Assembly: GCA_000444245.1 (NCBI GenBank)
Contig: KE605249.1
Location: 1-33,440 of the forward strand
Length of the DNA: 33,440 nucleotides
From: Botryllus schlosseri
Lineage: Eukaryota; Chordata; Ascidiacea; Stolidobranchia; Styelidae
Reading direction: 5' to 3'
The notes below the pieces were generated by a model. It saw only the letters and a program-made list of their open reading frames with translations. It searched no databases and was not told where the DNA came from. The position numbers and the translations under genes were made by a program. Shown here in pieces: positions 1 through 10,889 of the stretch (position 1 is its first letter; each line of letters begins with the position of its first letter).

Positions 1-80
1 CATTCTCGGTAATGTCCATTCTCGGTGGTGTCCATTCTCGGTAATGGCATTCTCGGTATTTTTTTTTCTCGGTATTGACC
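1..80. repeat. Short tandem repeat of a CATTCTCGGTAATGTC-like unit, cut by the window edge
   Basis: Four units starting CATTCTCGGT at 1, 17, 33 and 48, with spacers of 5-6 bases, then a T-run and a partial unit CTCGGTATTGACC. It may be the end of a larger repeat lying to the left. Confidence 0.75.
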
Positions 81-1661
81 GGACACCTCAAAAGATATGG
101 TATCTAGCTTATGACTCATTTCCAAAACATCAGGGCATTTTTGAACATACAGACACTGCTATGCTTGTACAGTACATACATGTACATAAAATAAACTAGA
201 AACGCTGCATCTGGACACATGTAAGATTTTAGAAACAGTTATATCAATATCCCCGCAGTCTAGCGGTCGCAAGATTATTTTTCTGTGGCTCTCGACAACC
301 ATGCTATGACGTCACGAAAATTGCAGATAATGACCGATACCGATATTCCTTTCAAATTGTGATATCGGGTCGATATTATGTAGGCGAACCGATCGGCCGC
401 GCTCTAGTTCTATGCAAATTACTAAACGTCGATGTTGTTGTTATATGCTCCTTTTNTTTAATACATTGCGACACACGTATCAACTTCCGTGCTAGATTCG
501 ATTAGATAATTGATAACTTCACGAAAAGTTTTTCTGTTTAAATACGCGGTGAATGAGAAACGAGCTTTTGCATTATCCTGCGAGCTTCGAATTTCTGTGG
601 CGTGAAAAACGCTGCATCACGGTTTCCTGGCACATTTGGGAACCCCTCCGATAAATCCTTTTCGTTATCACGTGGTATGACCATTTTACCAATGAAGTAN
701 CCGGTTTTGAATTACTATTGTTTATGCTTGCCCGTGAGCAGTAATTTTCCGATCGTGAGTGGGGTTGTGGTTGCTTGTGATGTTAAGCAAGCAAGCTGTA
801 ATGCGCGCGAAAAGTTACTGGCAATTATTGAAAAGTAACGTACGGCACCTGATTCACTCGTCAATGACTTCCATGTCACGATNGTGGTTACATCACGATG
901 GCAGTTTGTCGTTGCTTCTCATTCTCGGGTATTATCAGGGTTCTTCACGGAGGCTACGAGAATACAATCATAGATAGGCGAACGCTCCTGTTGTGGTATT
1001 AGTTCCAAGTGTGACATTCCTCAAGGAAATATGCCCTCAGGGTTAGCGCGAGGCAGCAAGCTCTGCGTTACAGTTTCCGGATGGGATTTTTCGTTTGACT
1101 TTCGTACTTCGTAGGCTACCTCAGGGTATTGAAGATTACAGAAACGAAAATTGAAACCGTAGAATTTTCAATTTTCCACGATAACATTCTCAGGTTGACG
1201 TAATGCAGGGTTTGGAATTCGCCGGTTAAGTTCCGAAGAGATATAGGTAATGAAATCAACAGTATAGCGTTGTTACGTAATACTTCCGAATGGGGTACTA
1301 CTATCCCTTCGCAACTACTCAACCGAAACGCCAACCCATTTCATTTCTCTTTCATACTGTATACTGCTTAATAAAATAGCTGGGAAATGTAATATCCAGC
1401 ATAAAGTATTTATAGCTATCACGGAAATGGTTCAGGATTTTCGGGGATGAAACATCATCGCGAGACATATCTATACCCGGTGCAGTCTCAATATACAGAC
1501 GTTGCAGATTCTAGTCCCACCTTTGACCAATTATCCACATCCAATGTCGTATACTCATATGGCATACTTTCAGTTACTATGCATAAAACAAGAAAAATAC
1601 TGTAGACGCATAAAATTGATCACATCATTTGTTCTTCGCTTCTTATATTGCTATCTATATA
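81..1661. other. No gene seen
   Basis: AT-rich with several single Ns. Frames are under 80 codons and have no recognisable domain. One TGACGTCA octamer at 307 and a TGACTCA at about 113. Confidence 0.6.
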
Positions 1662-1663
1662 TA

Positions 1664-2047
1664 GGGTTGCATTTAAAACAAACGATGTTTTAAAACACTT
1701 TGTTTAAAACATGTTTTAAAGAGTGTTTTTGAAGTTGTAAAATTGTGCAATAATTGTGTAAATACCTTCCAAAACATGTTGCATGAGCCTACTGACAATT
1801 ACCACCCGATATAGCCGACGTTTATCGATATGGAATGGTTGGAATCCTCAAAATAGTCGGTTCAACATTATTAGTACAGATATTTCGTCAAAGGAGCTAT
1901 ATTTACCCTATATTTTCNATTGTCAATATCAGTCCGATATGACGTCACTATTGAACGTCATGGCTTTACAATAAAAAACATGTTTTAAATTAGGGCCTTG
2001 TTTTAAACATGTTTCTTTTAAATTGATTTTTGTTTTAAATGCAACCC
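1664..2047 (+). mobile_element. MITE family A copy 1 (short form)
   Basis: Terminal inverted repeats GGGTTGCATTTAAAAC ... TTTTAAATGCAACCC, flanked by TA on both sides as in Tc1/mariner-like MITEs. Subterminal runs of TTTAAAAC/GTTTTAAA and AAACATGTTT follow. The 384-bp length reflects loss of about 135 bp of the internal frame-bearing segment found in copies 2-4. One CRE octamer TGACGTCA at 1940; the second site is degenerate. The superfamily is inferred from the TA duplication only. Confidence 0.88.
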
Positions 2048-2049
2048 TA

Positions 2050-2707
2050 TCTTTATACAACTANACAATAACTTCGAAGTTTTTGAGCATTCGTACTAAC
2101 CCTACCCCCTTTTTTCAGGGATATTTCTGGCGAAAACGTGCAATAAATCAGATTTCATCCGATACCTCGCAACGCATATACGTCATCGCGTAAACTCGTG
2201 ACGGAATCTCAAGTTGGTACATTCCGGCCGACTGAGTTAGATGACTTTCACTTTTTTTATGGTCTGTTTGTTTGTCTGTCTGTATGCGTACTGCGGTTCA
2301 ACTAGGGTCACGGAAGCGCATTTCTCCTCATCGAGTCACGCGTATTGCGCTAACAGGCGCCATGAAAGTCGAGGGGATTACGAAGTGTCGCGGTAATTCC
2401 GCCCGCATCATTAATTTTGGAATCTGAGTGTCCCTTGTGCCTATGCTCGCGCCTGCTCAACGTCAACGCTCAAACATAGAACATGATATAGGTGGTAATC
2501 TATCCAGAGGACCATTGTATCATATTATGTGATGCTGCCGGCTATGAATTGATTCCACCAAAGTTTCCCAGATTATAGATTATGTAAAGTTGAAATAGAT
2601 CTGTGTACTCTGAATATGTATTTCATGTACAATATCCACACTAGAATTTATATACACAACACATTTGTTGTTTGGGTATTCATGATGTTATACGATATTC
2701 CTTATAC
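2050..2707. other. No gene seen
   Basis: Contains a short TTTG/TCTG microsatellite at about 2264-2284, otherwise unique-looking sequence. Confidence 0.6.
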
Positions 2708-2775
2708 TGATTCCTGATCTGCTGACTGCGAGGCTTTTGTACTATAACCGCTTTCGCGTATAACATGGTGATAAC
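2708..2775 (+). repeat. Left unit of a duplicated host segment around MITE copy 2
   Basis: TGATTCCTGATCTGCTGACT ... CATGGTGATAAC, ending at the TA that flanks the MITE. Its diverged partner is 3306-3382. Confidence 0.65.
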
Positions 2776-2777
2776 TA

Positions 2778-3296
2778 GGGTTGCAAATGGTGTTTTAAAA
2801 CAATTTGTTTAGTGTTTAAAAAGGGCCATTTAAAAAATAATGTTTTTCTTTTCAAAAGGTACATAATTACGCCATAATTGTGTAAAGACTGTCGTAATAA
2901 CATGTAGTATGACTGAGCCTGCGGACGATTCGCAACCGATATGGTCGGCGTATTGTCATAGACGGTATGGAATGGTTGGAGCCCTTACAGTCGTCGTCAG
3001 TTCAACAGTTATAGCGCGTAGATATAGATCATTGGTACGCAATGGAGGTTTTGATGATGATGACCGCCGACCGTAGAAATGCTGCATAACGATGTAGTAT
3101 ATACTGGTCAAAGATGTATTTTTTGGTCCGTTTAAGACGTGTGTCAACACTCAACAGCCTTTTTCGCCAAGGAGACAAATTTACCCTATATTTTAAAGTG
3201 TTAGTGTCAATCCACTGTGGCGTCACAACTAATGATTCGTGACGTCATGACTAAAAAAACACACAATGAAAAACATGTTTGTTTTAAATGCAACCC
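2778..3296 (+). mobile_element. MITE family A copy 2 (long form)
   Basis: GGGTTGC ... GCAACCC ends with TA on both sides; the left TIR is eroded after GGGTTGCA. It has the middle segment with a minus-strand open frame (within 3150-2956) related to frames in copies 3 and 4. One intact TGACGTCA at 3240; the partner site reads TGGCGTCA. It sits between two diverged copies of a host repeat of roughly 70 bp (2708-2775 and 3306-3382). Confidence 0.85.
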
Positions 3297-3305
3297 TATA
3301 CACGA

Positions 3306-3382
3306 TGATTCCTGATATGTTGACTTGAGGCATGGCCTGCTTGACTATTGTATGACAACCGGTTACTCGTCATGGTGATAAC
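3306..3382 (+). repeat. Right unit of a duplicated host segment around MITE copy 2
   Basis: TGATTCCTGATATGTTGACT ... CATGGTGATAAC, related to 2708-2775 by eye. It starts 8 bp after the MITE's TA, so the MITE sits near the junction of two repeat units. Confidence 0.65.
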
Positions 3383-6300
3383 AAGGGGACCAGGTCGTCA
3401 GTGAAGAAGTACTTTTACTATCTTGGAGTACTCAGGTAGGTTTTACTTGCTTGTACTACTTATCGAAGTGTCTTTTAGACTACTTGCACTTCTACTTGAA
3501 TTTTGTTAGGAAAAACTACTTTCCTTTTAACTTGGGATTTCGAAAAGTAGAAAGTAGTTTGGAACAGGATTTTACCACTTTTATGAGTGAAACTATCATA
3601 ATATACACATGAAATACCCCCTGTATTACGGTGACTCAATATACAGTCCGATATATCCCCTGTATTTGCATTGTCTATAGTCATTTGATTTAATCACGAA
3701 GACATACACTACAATTACGAAAGTAATCACCACAGATTAACCGCTAAAAGTATGTGACTCCTTGACTAATCTATATTTTTTGAGTAAGATCGTAAATCCA
3801 ACGATGTCTAATCGATTTTTCGCATATGTTCTCCATGTTCGGTAGCTCATCTATACGTGAAAGTTCTTTCTCAGATATGAATTGCTAGCGTCTAGTTAAC
3901 TACGTCTGTCGACCGTCGAAATTTAGTCATCTACTGTTCCAATAACGCCAGTAATAACCAATTGGTTCTTCTGAGATGTATTTTCATCTTACCGAAATAC
4001 ACATATGCAGATGTTGGTCAAAAATAATGCGGGGCCCCGAATAATGCTTCTGTGATATTGGTTTCTGATGACACGATTTTTAAGACAGACCAGTACATTC
4101 TTAATTTCCTAAGTGAACTTTGTCGAAATTCTGTATATTTATAATGACAAAACAACATAAATAATATTTGGCGGCACCATGCTACCAGACATCACACTCA
4201 CACACTACCACCTCATTTTACACGATACAAGCCCGCTTTCAAGATGTTTTCCCACAATAAACGCCGATTCCATCATATAGGACTTACTATACTTTGATGC
4301 TAATGTCTACTACCTTTTTGCATATAAGACTGAAAACCCATAGTTGGCTTCTGTTTCGCAACAAAAGATTTTGAGATATTAGTTTCATATCGTGGAATCC
4401 CGACATAACTCAGTTTGCACGCTCGCGGGAAATTTTCGATGACCTCCAGCGGTGTTTACTTCTGCTCGAAACGTTGTATGGTCAGTATGAAGAAATATTA
4501 CGCCATTCGTCAGCGTTCGCGTGGCCAGCAATTAAAATGCAAATGTTTACTACTACTGTATTGTGAAAGATGTGGATATTTGTACTTCTAAGGTTTTGAC
4601 TACTGTGGGAGATTCCACACCAAACTGTATAATGTTCGTAGTGCAAACCCTGTGTTCTAAGAATCTAAATCACCCAGTTCATCAGTACAAATGATGTAGT
4701 AAATATTCTCGTTTCATTGTTGCTTGCTGGTATGCGCAGATCGCGTGTATGTGTATCATGAGTCGGTGTATATGTCGCAAAAACATCAAGGACAAAAATA
4801 AACTACGTCCTTTCCTTTCCTTCCTTCATTGTAGGGTATATCGTTACCAAATTTCTATACAGCAGTTTCATATTTATCACTGCTCCAATTTGTAACGTCT
4901 ATTAGGTAAGCTTTGCTGTCACGATATACATTTATGAAAACCCAGGCTGATATACCCCAACTCTTTTTGTAACCAAATATGTTTACCAATATCTTACAAA
5001 TTAAAATTATGATCAGATAAATAATCTTGTCTTACACATGAAATGAGATGTATTCATATTACACAATCGGATCCCACGTACGCAGGAGTCTGCATTGTAC
5101 AAGAGGAAAGAAAGCTTGTAGATACAAATGGTAAAAGCAACAATGCAAGGTGCGGATCGATTTTTACGCTCGTTTCCGATTGACTGTTGTTGTAAGATCT
5201 CCTAGTGTTACAATGGCATACTACTATATCCTGTATGGACCGGAGCGTGCACGCAGGCCGCCCCGTGCCTTGCCCCATATTTTTCCACAACTCACTACAG
5301 GTTTCCGCCTGCACTGTTATATCGTAGAATCCCGAATTTAGAAACTCCCTAGCCGATGAAAATAGAAAATCGCTTTGATTAGCTCACTCTGCCATAAAAC
5401 TATGTTTTCGCAGGTTTTACGATACACAGTTCCGCGTATACTTCTACAGTTGCAATGTTTTTTGATGTAGCGATAAACATTTCAGGTAGCACATTGGCGG
5501 CTGCGAGACAATCAAGCTATAACACAACGTATAAATATTCCTCGCGCTGTGTTGGCGTGTAGATTATGTGTACGCATAAATGTGTATGTGTTATTGGTGG
5601 TCCGTGTTGACGAATTGGGTTTGTAACCCGATAGAACACAACCTTTGACCAAATTCAGACGTTTCGGTGACCAATACCTACGTATAGCTCAATTGCATAA
5701 CTACATTTGTTCCATTATGCTGTAGTGATGTCGGAGTTATGAACGTTTATGGCAGCATTTGCTGTTTACTTATAGTCGATACAGCAAATAAAACACATAC
5801 GTGTACTGTTGGAGTGAACACTTGCTATATATGGGCAATGGGCATATCATACTCAGGGAAAAGTTAACTCGTCAGTGTATCGTAANGTGAAACTTATAGT
5901 ATATTCATGAAATAATTTGATTTATCGGCCTCGTGAACTTNGCCTATAGAACTTACAATTAACGTCCGTCTTTCGCGGAAAGATACGTGATGGCTGTCAA
6001 CTCCCTAAACATTAGCATATATTGCTGGCAAAACATATTTCCTACAACGCCGTCCCTCGCGCTTCAGTCCAGAAAATAAACATGTTTTCGCCTCCTTTGT
6101 TCGCGGCAAGTCGCGGTACAAACAGAATCTTGGCGCCTTTTACTAATTTTCACGAAATTTCAACAAACAACCGTTTTAGGTCGTGCGAGTTCCACTTGTA
6201 TTTCAGTATTTGTTACTAATATAGTATTTCAACTAGCGATATATCGTAATGCCGCGTTATAAACACCCATAATATAGTGTAAATCAGTCACAAATTGTGG

Positions 6301-6854
6301 CTATTTTTGTTCGAAACGCTAAATTTAGGAACTTTATTCTACCGGATTTTCGGTCCGATGACTTTACCCTTTTGATAAAACTATTTATAATCATCATTTA
6401 CCAGTTATCCGCAAACTTTCTTTCATTTTAATTCGTTTTTTCAACTGCGCGGATAATCTGTTGATATGTGTGATATGTTGCGTCCACCAATCCAAGTTTC
6501 AAATTTCATATAATGATTACTGTACCATGAGACATTGTGATGCTGATTATACTCGACTGCCATAGTACTGGATAATTAATTTGATATTGGCGTGGTATTT
6601 TAATCCAGTAACTTACATGGACGGATATTTCATTGATTTGTTTCGACGGGCAAAGTCTTCGGTCGGGTATATTAAAAAAAAATTGAGATTTACCAACACT
6701 CCCCTCGTTAGCAAATAATATCTTTCAACTTGAAATTGTCGAGAAATGTCCCTCCGGAACCTTATTATCGATTGCCGATGTCATAAAACAACAGAGGATA
6801 TTCCCTTCAAATTCACTTCGTGACTGAGCAGGAATCGCCTTTAATTTTCATTTA
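3383..6854. other. Gene-free stretch
   Basis: No convincing frame on either strand. A CCTT/TTCC microsatellite at about 4809-4829. The 86-codon minus frame at 5054-5314 has no ATG start and no domain. Single Ns at 5886 and 5941. Confidence 0.55.
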
Positions 6855-6862
6855 CTGATAAC

Positions 6863-7883
6863 TAGGGATGGTGTGAACGTGAGGTTCACGTTCGCGTTCT
6901 GTGTGTGAACCTCGGAAATTTAGAGGTTCGCGTTCACAACAGAACCTTGGTAGGTTCTGCACTGTGAACCTGTTTCATATATTACAATTTTCACTCCATT
7001 ATAACATCTTTGGTTCAAATTTATTGCATTTCAACTGCGGCCTGCGGGCCACTCTATGGACGGCGCTGACAGCATAAAAAATGAACAATAAACGAGCATG
7101 CACCTTGGCAATCTCAAAAATTTTACTTGCTTTGTTACAAATGTTTGCTCGAAATATCTAGCTTTCCGTTTGTGATTACAAACGGAAAGCTAGATATGAC
7201 TCTTTGCTGTGAGCTTGACCCGCAATCCCACAACATCACGAGCGAAATACACTACATGTAGTCAGCGAATGATACTTATTCAACTAATCAATGAGATTGA
7301 TATCGTTTTCTGACGTAAAAAATCAAGCAGGCGTACGGGGTCAATATTGACTTCATATGTTAATGTATCATTAAAACCAAATCCGTGCGTTTGAGGTGTT
7401 GGCTACTGCCGTATAACTTGTTAATGGGGTAATATCGGGGACAAGTATAGAAACCTGTTTTACACTCTGCTCAATATAAATGTAACAATACTCAAATGCC
7501 CACTACATTACACGGTCTGGCCTAGACCGTTAAGGCGTAAGCTTATATTCCCTGGCAAGTCCTCGTCGAAAATGTCGGCAAAGCGACGGAAGATATTGAT
7601 TTTATGGAATTATTATATCATTTGATTACCTCAGTTTTTTTGCCGACATTTAAAACTCCAATATGTACTTCAGCATTGTGGCATTATGTGGCCCGAGTCG
7701 TCGCTAGGTATCGTGTACAATTGAACATTAATATAGGCTAATACTTCATTGAAAGAGAGGGTTGGGATTAGCAATATGACGTCACGTGACGCAATGAGGT
7801 TCACGTTCGCGTTCACACAGAACCTTTCAAAAAGGCTCGCGTTCACACGAACCTGAACCTTTCAGAGGTTCACACCATCCCTA
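6863..7883. mobile_element. Non-autonomous hAT element, 1021 bp
   Basis: Inverted ends TAGGGATGGTGTGAAC and its complement, flanked by perfect 8-bp duplications CTGATAAC (6855-6862 and 7884-7891), the hAT target-site size. Both subterminal regions are packed with inverted and direct copies of GAGGTTCACGTTCGCGTTC-type repeats, as expected for transposase-binding sites. There is no transposase frame. The interior holds a perfect hairpin at 7154-7197. The intact duplication suggests a fairly recent insertion. Confidence 0.92.
7154..7197. repeat. Perfect 20-bp-arm hairpin inside the hAT element
   Basis: Arms 7154-7173 and 7178-7197 are perfect reverse complements (ATATCTAGCTTTCCGTTTGT) around the tetraloop GATT. 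It lies near position 300 of the 1021-bp element, away from the ends, so it is not part of the terminal repeats. Confidence 0.93.
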
Positions 7884-7891
7884 CTGATAAC

Positions 7892-10720
7892 CACCTCTCC
7901 CTCATGATACTTTTAATCCTCTATATTCGAAAATTAAATAGAATTAAGCTCTTCGTTTAGTCGTCTTGAGGATCTGCAGAGCGTTCCAACACTTATATCT
8001 TTCCTCACCCACCCAAAAAGCCATCTCTGGGGACCGATCCGCGCTAATATCATTAGAAGTCACTTCGGGGAATTCCGATCGCATTTGAAACAATCACCGA
8101 ACTGGCATATGGAGCTACGCAGGATGTTGATGATAGTATGAATCATCCGTGTAGGTGGGAACACTTGATTGGATAAAATCCACTCAAAACCTTCTTTATA
8201 AAATAATTTGGCAGTACAGAATAAATACTTTGTAGATCAAGCAATATTAAAGAATTCTTGATGTGATTCATAACGATGTGGAAACCTCATCGAAATTGAG
8301 TGGGCATAAACATGGCCCGTTAGATAGGATATATTAGACATACATAGAAGGAAACAATTCACATGATTTAGGAGTCATACATTTCCTATGAATGGTGAGT
8401 TTAGAGAGTCATTTTCTGATATATTCGGGTGGCGGGATACTTTTTTTTATTATTTAAAAGCACGGCACAGATTTCTTTGGGCAGCAAGAATTGTTAGAGC
8501 ATCGATTACAATTGATCATCACTCTACTGTGTAAGTATAGGCCTATTACATATAAACTATCCAGATTACAAGATTTCATTAAACATATAAAAGATTTAAC
8601 CACGATGTACCGTTTTCAACGAAGTTTCACTATCATTTGAAAATGTTTTGTCTCTCTTATCAAGTTCTGCTATGCTGCGCAGGAAGCATCATGTGATGTA
8701 TAGTACATATCCCATGAATAAATTCTAAAGTAATATTCAATTATTTTGTCCATTGACACGCTATCATTGTGGTGAAGTCTCATTTCCGATTGTCTCGTCC
8801 TTTAGATTTAGTTAACCAACTATTACTTGATTACGTCTCTTCTGTCTTCTCCGCTATATAGTATCGCTGTATCGCTTCTAATTTGTTCGTTGGTACCTTA
8901 GTTGTTGGCGCAGTTGTGCTCCGTATTATAGTGCTTTTTTTCCGTTAATTAAAGCCTTAGATACGGTAAAGAATAAAGGTCATCACAATCATCTCGTCAT
9001 ATATTAATCTACATCTCACGTTGTGTCAGCGCGGATTTACGAAGTGCTACGGTAATAACGGAACAAGCTTATATGTAATATGTATAATGATTATACGATA
9101 TCACATCAAGAAAATAGTAACGTATTAGCAAGTTTGATGCTAAAATATCTTAATTTGCTTGTGAAAAAAGTCGAGCACTGAGTAAGAAATATTTCACAGA
9201 ATACAATTTGGATTACTGACTAGGACGCTTCATTTCTTCATTTTTTTCTGTAAAAATGTTACTCCATCGCATATTCTGCTAAGTTCGTTTTTGTGTCCCC
9301 GGAATATTAATATGTAGACCATAACTTGAAGTATTTTTGCCATTCTCATGTAAAAATATGTTATTTTGTCTGTGTAATGTCTCAATGTTTGCGTCCTCAA
9401 TAATTTGTATTTTCGGGGAGCAGTGTTACGATCACTGTGTCTCTACAAACTTTACTGACTCGTACTGAATATATGGCAGATTTATGTCATTCGATATAGT
9501 ATACTACCGCCGTATCGGTAAAAAACTTGTGTACTCTTTCTGTAGAAGTTCTTGAACCCAGCGAAGTGATCGCTTTTGCCATAACATCACAATTGATGTT
9601 CGCGCACGTTTAGAGAATGGGTTAGTTTGAACAATGAACAGGGATGTTTTGCCGCAATTATTGTAAGTATGACGGTAGTGATTTTCCTCCTGAGATATTA
9701 TATCTGTACTTACACACGGGCCTTCTAAATACGGCGCCGTCGTGCGTATGCACCCCGCTGAAGTAAATATTGCTTTGCACGCTTGGATGCTCTATCGACG
9801 TTGCTTAAATCTCTGCTGACGTCTTAGCGACTCGCGATTGCCGCTGATTTATAAATAGATTCACATCACAATTAAACTTGGGCGTTGGATGCGATACCTT
9901 ATGACGGGCATAGTGCGTTGTACTTCGTCAACATTCGACATGGCAAGCCTTAATATTAGCAGAGGGTGTGAAGTGTATATTACCCGGACACGCAGGTTTA
10001 TCAATAGCGACACAGGCTTAGCAACGTGCTACCCTGATAGACTGTGATCTGAACATTTCAACGCGCTTCAACTTTAGCGAAGTCAAACAACAGAGCGACC
10101 TTTGCAGCGAGTACCCTTCTATTCACTTCACTTATACGTCACAGTCCCTTTCTCCGTACTTTGTTTTTCACGAGTGTCCTCTGTTTATCAATAATTCAGT
10201 CGATAGCGAATGTTCCCGTCCAGTTATATTGCCTATGGTGGGGCAAAATACAAAATACTACATAAAAAAGTAAATGGTAGAAGAAAATACGGCGTAACAG
10301 ATGTGACAGTAAATTGAAGTAGTAACGTGAAAATGTATACAGTAGTTGAACAAAAGTAATATAATTATAATAGCAAATCTGTATAATATTTCTGACTGGC
10401 AAAATTCGCATTTGTGCTCTGTTGCAAAAGTAATTTTGTTTTTACCAATGGATTGTCGCTATTCACTGGATATCTTATGGGGGATGTCACAGGGCGTAAT
10501 GACCGACTGAAATGTTCCCCGGTAAGTTTCAGCAGCTTCAGGTAATCAGTCTTTTGATATTCGAATGTGTTGGCGAGTTATATCATAAAGAAAAGCTACA
10601 AAATAGTATGATTTCTGAGTAAAATAAGATAGGCGTGGAACATAAACGTCGTAAAATGAACATGAATATAAGTGCGACATGTAAATGCATACAGATACAG
10701 TATTTACAATTTGATTCATA
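7892..10720. other. Gene-free stretch between the hAT element and the fos 3' end
   Basis: No long frame or clear repeat. The right part may include the fos 3' UTR, since no poly(A) signal marks its end. Confidence 0.55.
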
Positions 10721-10750
10721 TGACGTCACATATCCCTAATAAATAAAATT
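10721..10750 (-). promoter_or_regulatory. AU-rich instability element and CRE octamer in the fos 3' flank
   Basis: Read in the fos direction, about 140 nt after the stop, is TTATTTATT (complement of 10738-10750), the classical ARE nonamer of immediate-early mRNAs. A TGACGTCA octamer follows at 10728-10721. Further ATTTA pentamers occur at about 10682, 10271 and 10310. No canonical AATAAA is seen on the minus strand between 10100 and 10890; a GATAAA variant lies at 10189-10184. The 3' UTR extent is therefore unknown, and placing the ARE in the mRNA is inference. Confidence 0.5.
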
Positions 10751-10889
10751 CTCAATAATAACTTAAACATGGAAACAGACGCGACTATAACAAGTATACG
10801 AAACAATGGTCCCACTTTTTCACTCGAATCAAAGAAAACACCTTCTATGAACAAGCAATGTATCAGTCTTCATGTCTCCGGCGTGGTCT

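Noticed and set aside
1-80. Short regularly spaced repeat as a CRISPR-like array
   Set aside because: Eukaryotic context, spacers of only 5-6 bases and degenerate units; a plain tandem repeat.
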